From assembly GCF_003626535.1 (NCBI RefSeq), contig NZ_RBAL01000004.1:248001-312000 (forward strand): a stretch of 64,000 nt of DNA, given 5' to 3'. This document shows, piece after piece, positions 62,005 through 64,000 of this stretch. Position 1 is the stretch's first letter. Each line of letters opens with the position of its first letter. Source of the stretch: Streptomyces hoynatensis. Its GTDB lineage: Bacteria > Actinomycetota > Actinomycetes > Streptomycetales > Streptomycetaceae. The notes beneath the pieces are model-generated. The model was not told where the DNA came from. It was given only the letters and a program-made list of their open reading frames with translations, and did not search any database. The position numbers were made by a program, and so were the translations under genes.

Positions 62005-62494
62005 TCTCATACCCCCTCGTGGAGGATTCGGTCGGTGGCCCCGGGTACTGCTGCCGGCGCGTGCGGCGGCCGGGGCCCGGTGGGCCCGCCGCCCCCCGCC
62101 GGGGCCGCCCGGTTTCGGGCGGCGGGCCCCGGCGCCGGGTTCGGCCCGGTCCCGGCGGGGTTGCGCGCGCGGTGCGGCGCGCGTGTGCCCCGCGCCGCCG
62201 CGCGCCCTCGCGCCCCGCGCCGCCCGGGGCGTGGCGGCCGGGCGGGCCCGGGGGCCGTGGCCGGCGGCGTCGTCCCGCACGCTATGCGCGGGCCGTCCAG
62301 AGGGGCTTGCGGCCCGGTCGGGCGGCGGTCGACCGGCACCGCGGCCGCCCGTGCCCCGGAGGCGGCCCCGGGCGGAACGGCCCGGGGAACGGCGGTGGTC
62401 GCGGCGCCGGGCACGGTGCCGGGCACGGTCGTGGCCTCGGTGCCGGGCAGGGCGCCGGTCGCGGTGCAGGGCACCGTCGTAGCCGCGGTGCCGG
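62005..62494 (-). other. Spacer between PKS and AMP-ligase genes, with repeat-rich open frame
   Basis: 490 bp on the minus strand. A frame from TTG 62498 to TGA 62007 is open for 163 codons, starting by overlap with the PKS stop and ending by overlap with an in-frame ATG of the ligase (62010). Its first 40 codons encode Thr/Val/Pro/Gly repeats (for example ATTVPGTVPG), the rest is Arg/Pro/Ala-rich. I regard it as noncoding or marginal. GC-rich direct repeats GGTGCCGGGCACG occur at 62410-62450. Confidence 0.3.
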
Positions 62495-64000
62495 TCAATG
62501 CGAACGCCCGCGGTCGATCAGGTCGTTGGCGGCGCTGATCTCCTGGTCGAGCAGCGCGAGCAGCTCGTCGCCCCCGGCGCCGTCCGCCGGCCCTGGCACC
62601 AGGCCCTCGCCGGCCTCCTCGCCTGGCCCCGCGCCGGGATCGGCCCCCGCCGGGTCCGTGGGCGGCGCCTTCGCCGCGTCCGTCTCCGGCGCGGGCTCCG
62701 CTCCCGCCGGGTCCGCCGTGCCCAGGACCTCGGTGCCCAGGTAACGGGCCATGGCCTCGCTCGTGGGCTGCTCGAAGGCCAGGGTCGCCGGGAGCTCGCA
62801 GCCGAACCTGCGCTCCAGGCGCACCTTGAGTTCGAGCGAGGTGATGGAGCTCATCCCGATCTCGAAGAAGCCCTGGGCCGGGTCGAGATCGGCCGGGGAC
62901 TCGACGCCGAGCACCACCGCCACCTCCTCCAGCACGCAGTCAAGCAGCAACTCGTCGTGCTCCCGCGGCGGCAGGGACCGCAGCCTGGCCAGCAGCTCCT
63001 CGGCGCCGTCCGGGGTCGCCGCACCGGCCGCCGCCATCTCGTCGAACAGCGGCCACGGCAGCGACTGCCGGTACAGCGGAAGCAGCAGGCTCCAGTCGGC
63101 GAGCGCGGCGGCCACCGGGCCGCGCTGCCCGGCCAGCGCCAGGTCGAGCAGCCGCAACCCGGTGCCGGGCGGGATCGGTTCGAGACCGCTGCGGGTCAGC
63201 AGCGCCCGGCTCGCGTCGTCCAGCAGGCCGACCTCGTCCCACGGCGCCCAGGCCACCTCGCACACCGGCAGGCCGAGCGCCGCGCGGTGCGCGGCCAGCG
63301 CCGCCAGCAGGCCGTCGGGGGCCGCCTGGCGGCAGGCTCCCGCGGCGCCCCACAGCGAGGCGACCGAGCCGAAGAGGACGAACAGGTCGAGCTCCAGGCC
63401 CTCCTCGGCGCAGGCCTCGTGCAACAGCCAGGCGCCACGGGCCCGTTCGGCCAGCAGCTTCCGCAGCTCGGCCGCCTCCGGCAGGGCCGCGGCGGGCTGG
63501 TCCAGGCGCCAGTCGACGCCAAGCCAGACCACGCCCCCCACCGGCGCACCCGCCCCCTCGGCCTCCTTCAGCAGCCGGGTCACCGCGTCCGCCGCGGCGT
63601 TCTCCCCAGGCGCGCCGGCCTTTCCGTGCTCCCCGCCGGCGAGCCGCCCGGCCGCGACCACCCGGCCCGCGCCGCGCGCGGCCAGCCAGTCGGCGGCCCT
63701 GGCGGCGAGTTCGCCCTCGGCGCCCGCCACCAGGTAGGTGCGGTCCCGGCGCAGCGCGACGGGTTCGAGCACCGGTCCCGGCGCGGGGTGGCGCACCACC
63801 CGGGCGGCCAGGCGGCGCCCGCCGCGCAGGGCGAGGTGGTCCTCGGCGGGCCCGGCGCCGCCTGGCCCGGCCTCCCAGCCGGTCAGTTCGGCCAGGATCG
63901 CCTCCGCCTCTGTGGCGGCCGCCGTCTCCGCCTCCGTTTCCGTCCCGGTCCCCGCCGCGGCCAGGGGGCCGGGCGGCACGGGCCGCGGATCGAGGTCGAG
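62495..64000 (-). CDS. Modular type I polyketide synthase, C-terminal part
   Basis: At least 501 codons, open to the right edge. Order seen: linker with ALRGGRRLAARVVR, a ketoreductase domain, an acyl carrier domain (FFEIGMSSITSLELKVRLER, Ser in SSI), then a Glu/Pro/Ala-rich linker and a C-terminal docking helix (DELLALLDQEISAANDLID). There is no thioesterase, so the chain passes to another protein. The ketoreductase looks inactive: the cofactor motif reads YLVAGAEGELAA, and the catalytic Tyr and Asn of the usual YAAAN are replaced (QAAPD). Catalytic KS/AT domains are beyond the window. Confidence 0.93.
   Translation of the reverse strand, partial: LDLDPRPVPPGPLAAAGTGTETEAETAAATEAEAILAELTGWEAGPGGAGPAEDHLALRGGRRLAARVVRHPAPGPVLEPVALRRDRTYLVAGAEGELAARAADWLAARGAGRVVAAGRLAGGEHGKAGAPGENAAADAVTRLLKEAEGAGAPVGGVVWLGVDWRLDQPAAALPEAAELRKLLAERARGAWLLHEACAEEGLELDLFVLFGSVASLWGAAGACRQAAPDGLLAALAAHRAALGLPVCEVAWAPWDEVGLLDDASRALLTRSGLEPIPPGTGLRLLDLALAGQRGPVAAALADWSLLLPLYRQSLPWPLFDEMAAAGAATPDGAEELLARLRSLPPREHDELLLDCVLEEVAVVLGVESPADLDPAQGFFEIGMSSITSLELKVRLERRFGCELPATLAFEQPTSEAMARYLGTEVLGTADPAGAEPAPETDAAKAPPTDPAGADPGAGPGEEAGEGLVPGPADGAGGDELLALLDQEISAANDLIDRGRSH

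Overview
The window is very GC-rich (roughly three quarters G+C, third codon positions nearly all G or C) with GTG/TTG starts, ATGA/GTGA gene overlaps, rare TTA codons, SARP and XRE regulators and a modular polyketide synthase. This fits a Streptomyces-like actinobacterium. I see no rRNA, tRNA, transposase, phage gene or CRISPR array.

Positions 1-20 kb hold mostly single-gene units: a GntR-type regulator fragment at the left edge, a quinone reductase with a divergent XRE/MmyB regulator, a flavin disulfide reductase, an LigC-type DNA ligase, a secreted GH6 cellulase, a UdgX-type uracil-DNA glycosylase, an XRE regulator with a tiny Cys/His-rich protein and a zinc-ribbon-like partner (9.1-11.3 kb), an Fpg/Nei glycosylase, an arginine-catabolism pair (ddaH-rocD) with an Lrp regulator, a PQQ-type sugar dehydrogenase, and an ABC-F ATPase behind a 46-codon upstream ORF.

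Positions 20-41.6 kb: two divergent MarR genes around a palindrome; a coupled narGHJI nitrate reductase operon (minus); a divergent sugar-acid uptake operon (binding protein, two permeases, 5-dehydro-4-deoxyglucarate dehydratase; no ATPase gene); a second copy of the XRE plus Cys/His-rich protein module whose small gene is almost identical at DNA level to the first; an ABC-2 exporter facing a two-component system; and two tandem secreted DUF4360 proteins.

Positions 41.7-51.2 kb: a DUF574-type methyltransferase; a ribbon-helix-helix regulator, DUF4097 protein and DrrAB-like exporter, preceded by an array of GGTGCCAT sites partly spaced at exactly 10 bp; a serine beta-lactamase-like hydrolase; a SigJ (ECF41) sigma factor; an MmcQ-like protein; and a Tat-exported alpha/beta hydrolase.

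Positions 52-64 kb (to the edge) look like one end of a biosynthetic cluster. It has an antibiotic-biosynthesis-monooxygenase-like protein, a sensor kinase/response regulator pair (the regulator carries a TTA codon), a SARP activator, a flavin-dependent halogenase with a stand-alone carrier protein, acyl-CoA carboxylase beta and epsilon subunits, a fatty acyl-AMP ligase, and the end of a modular PKS with an apparently dead ketoreductase and a final carrier domain. A plausible reading is that the ligase activates a starter acid, the carboxylase supplies an extender unit, and the halogenase acts on an intermediate tethered to the free carrier protein. The product cannot be told from this end of the cluster.
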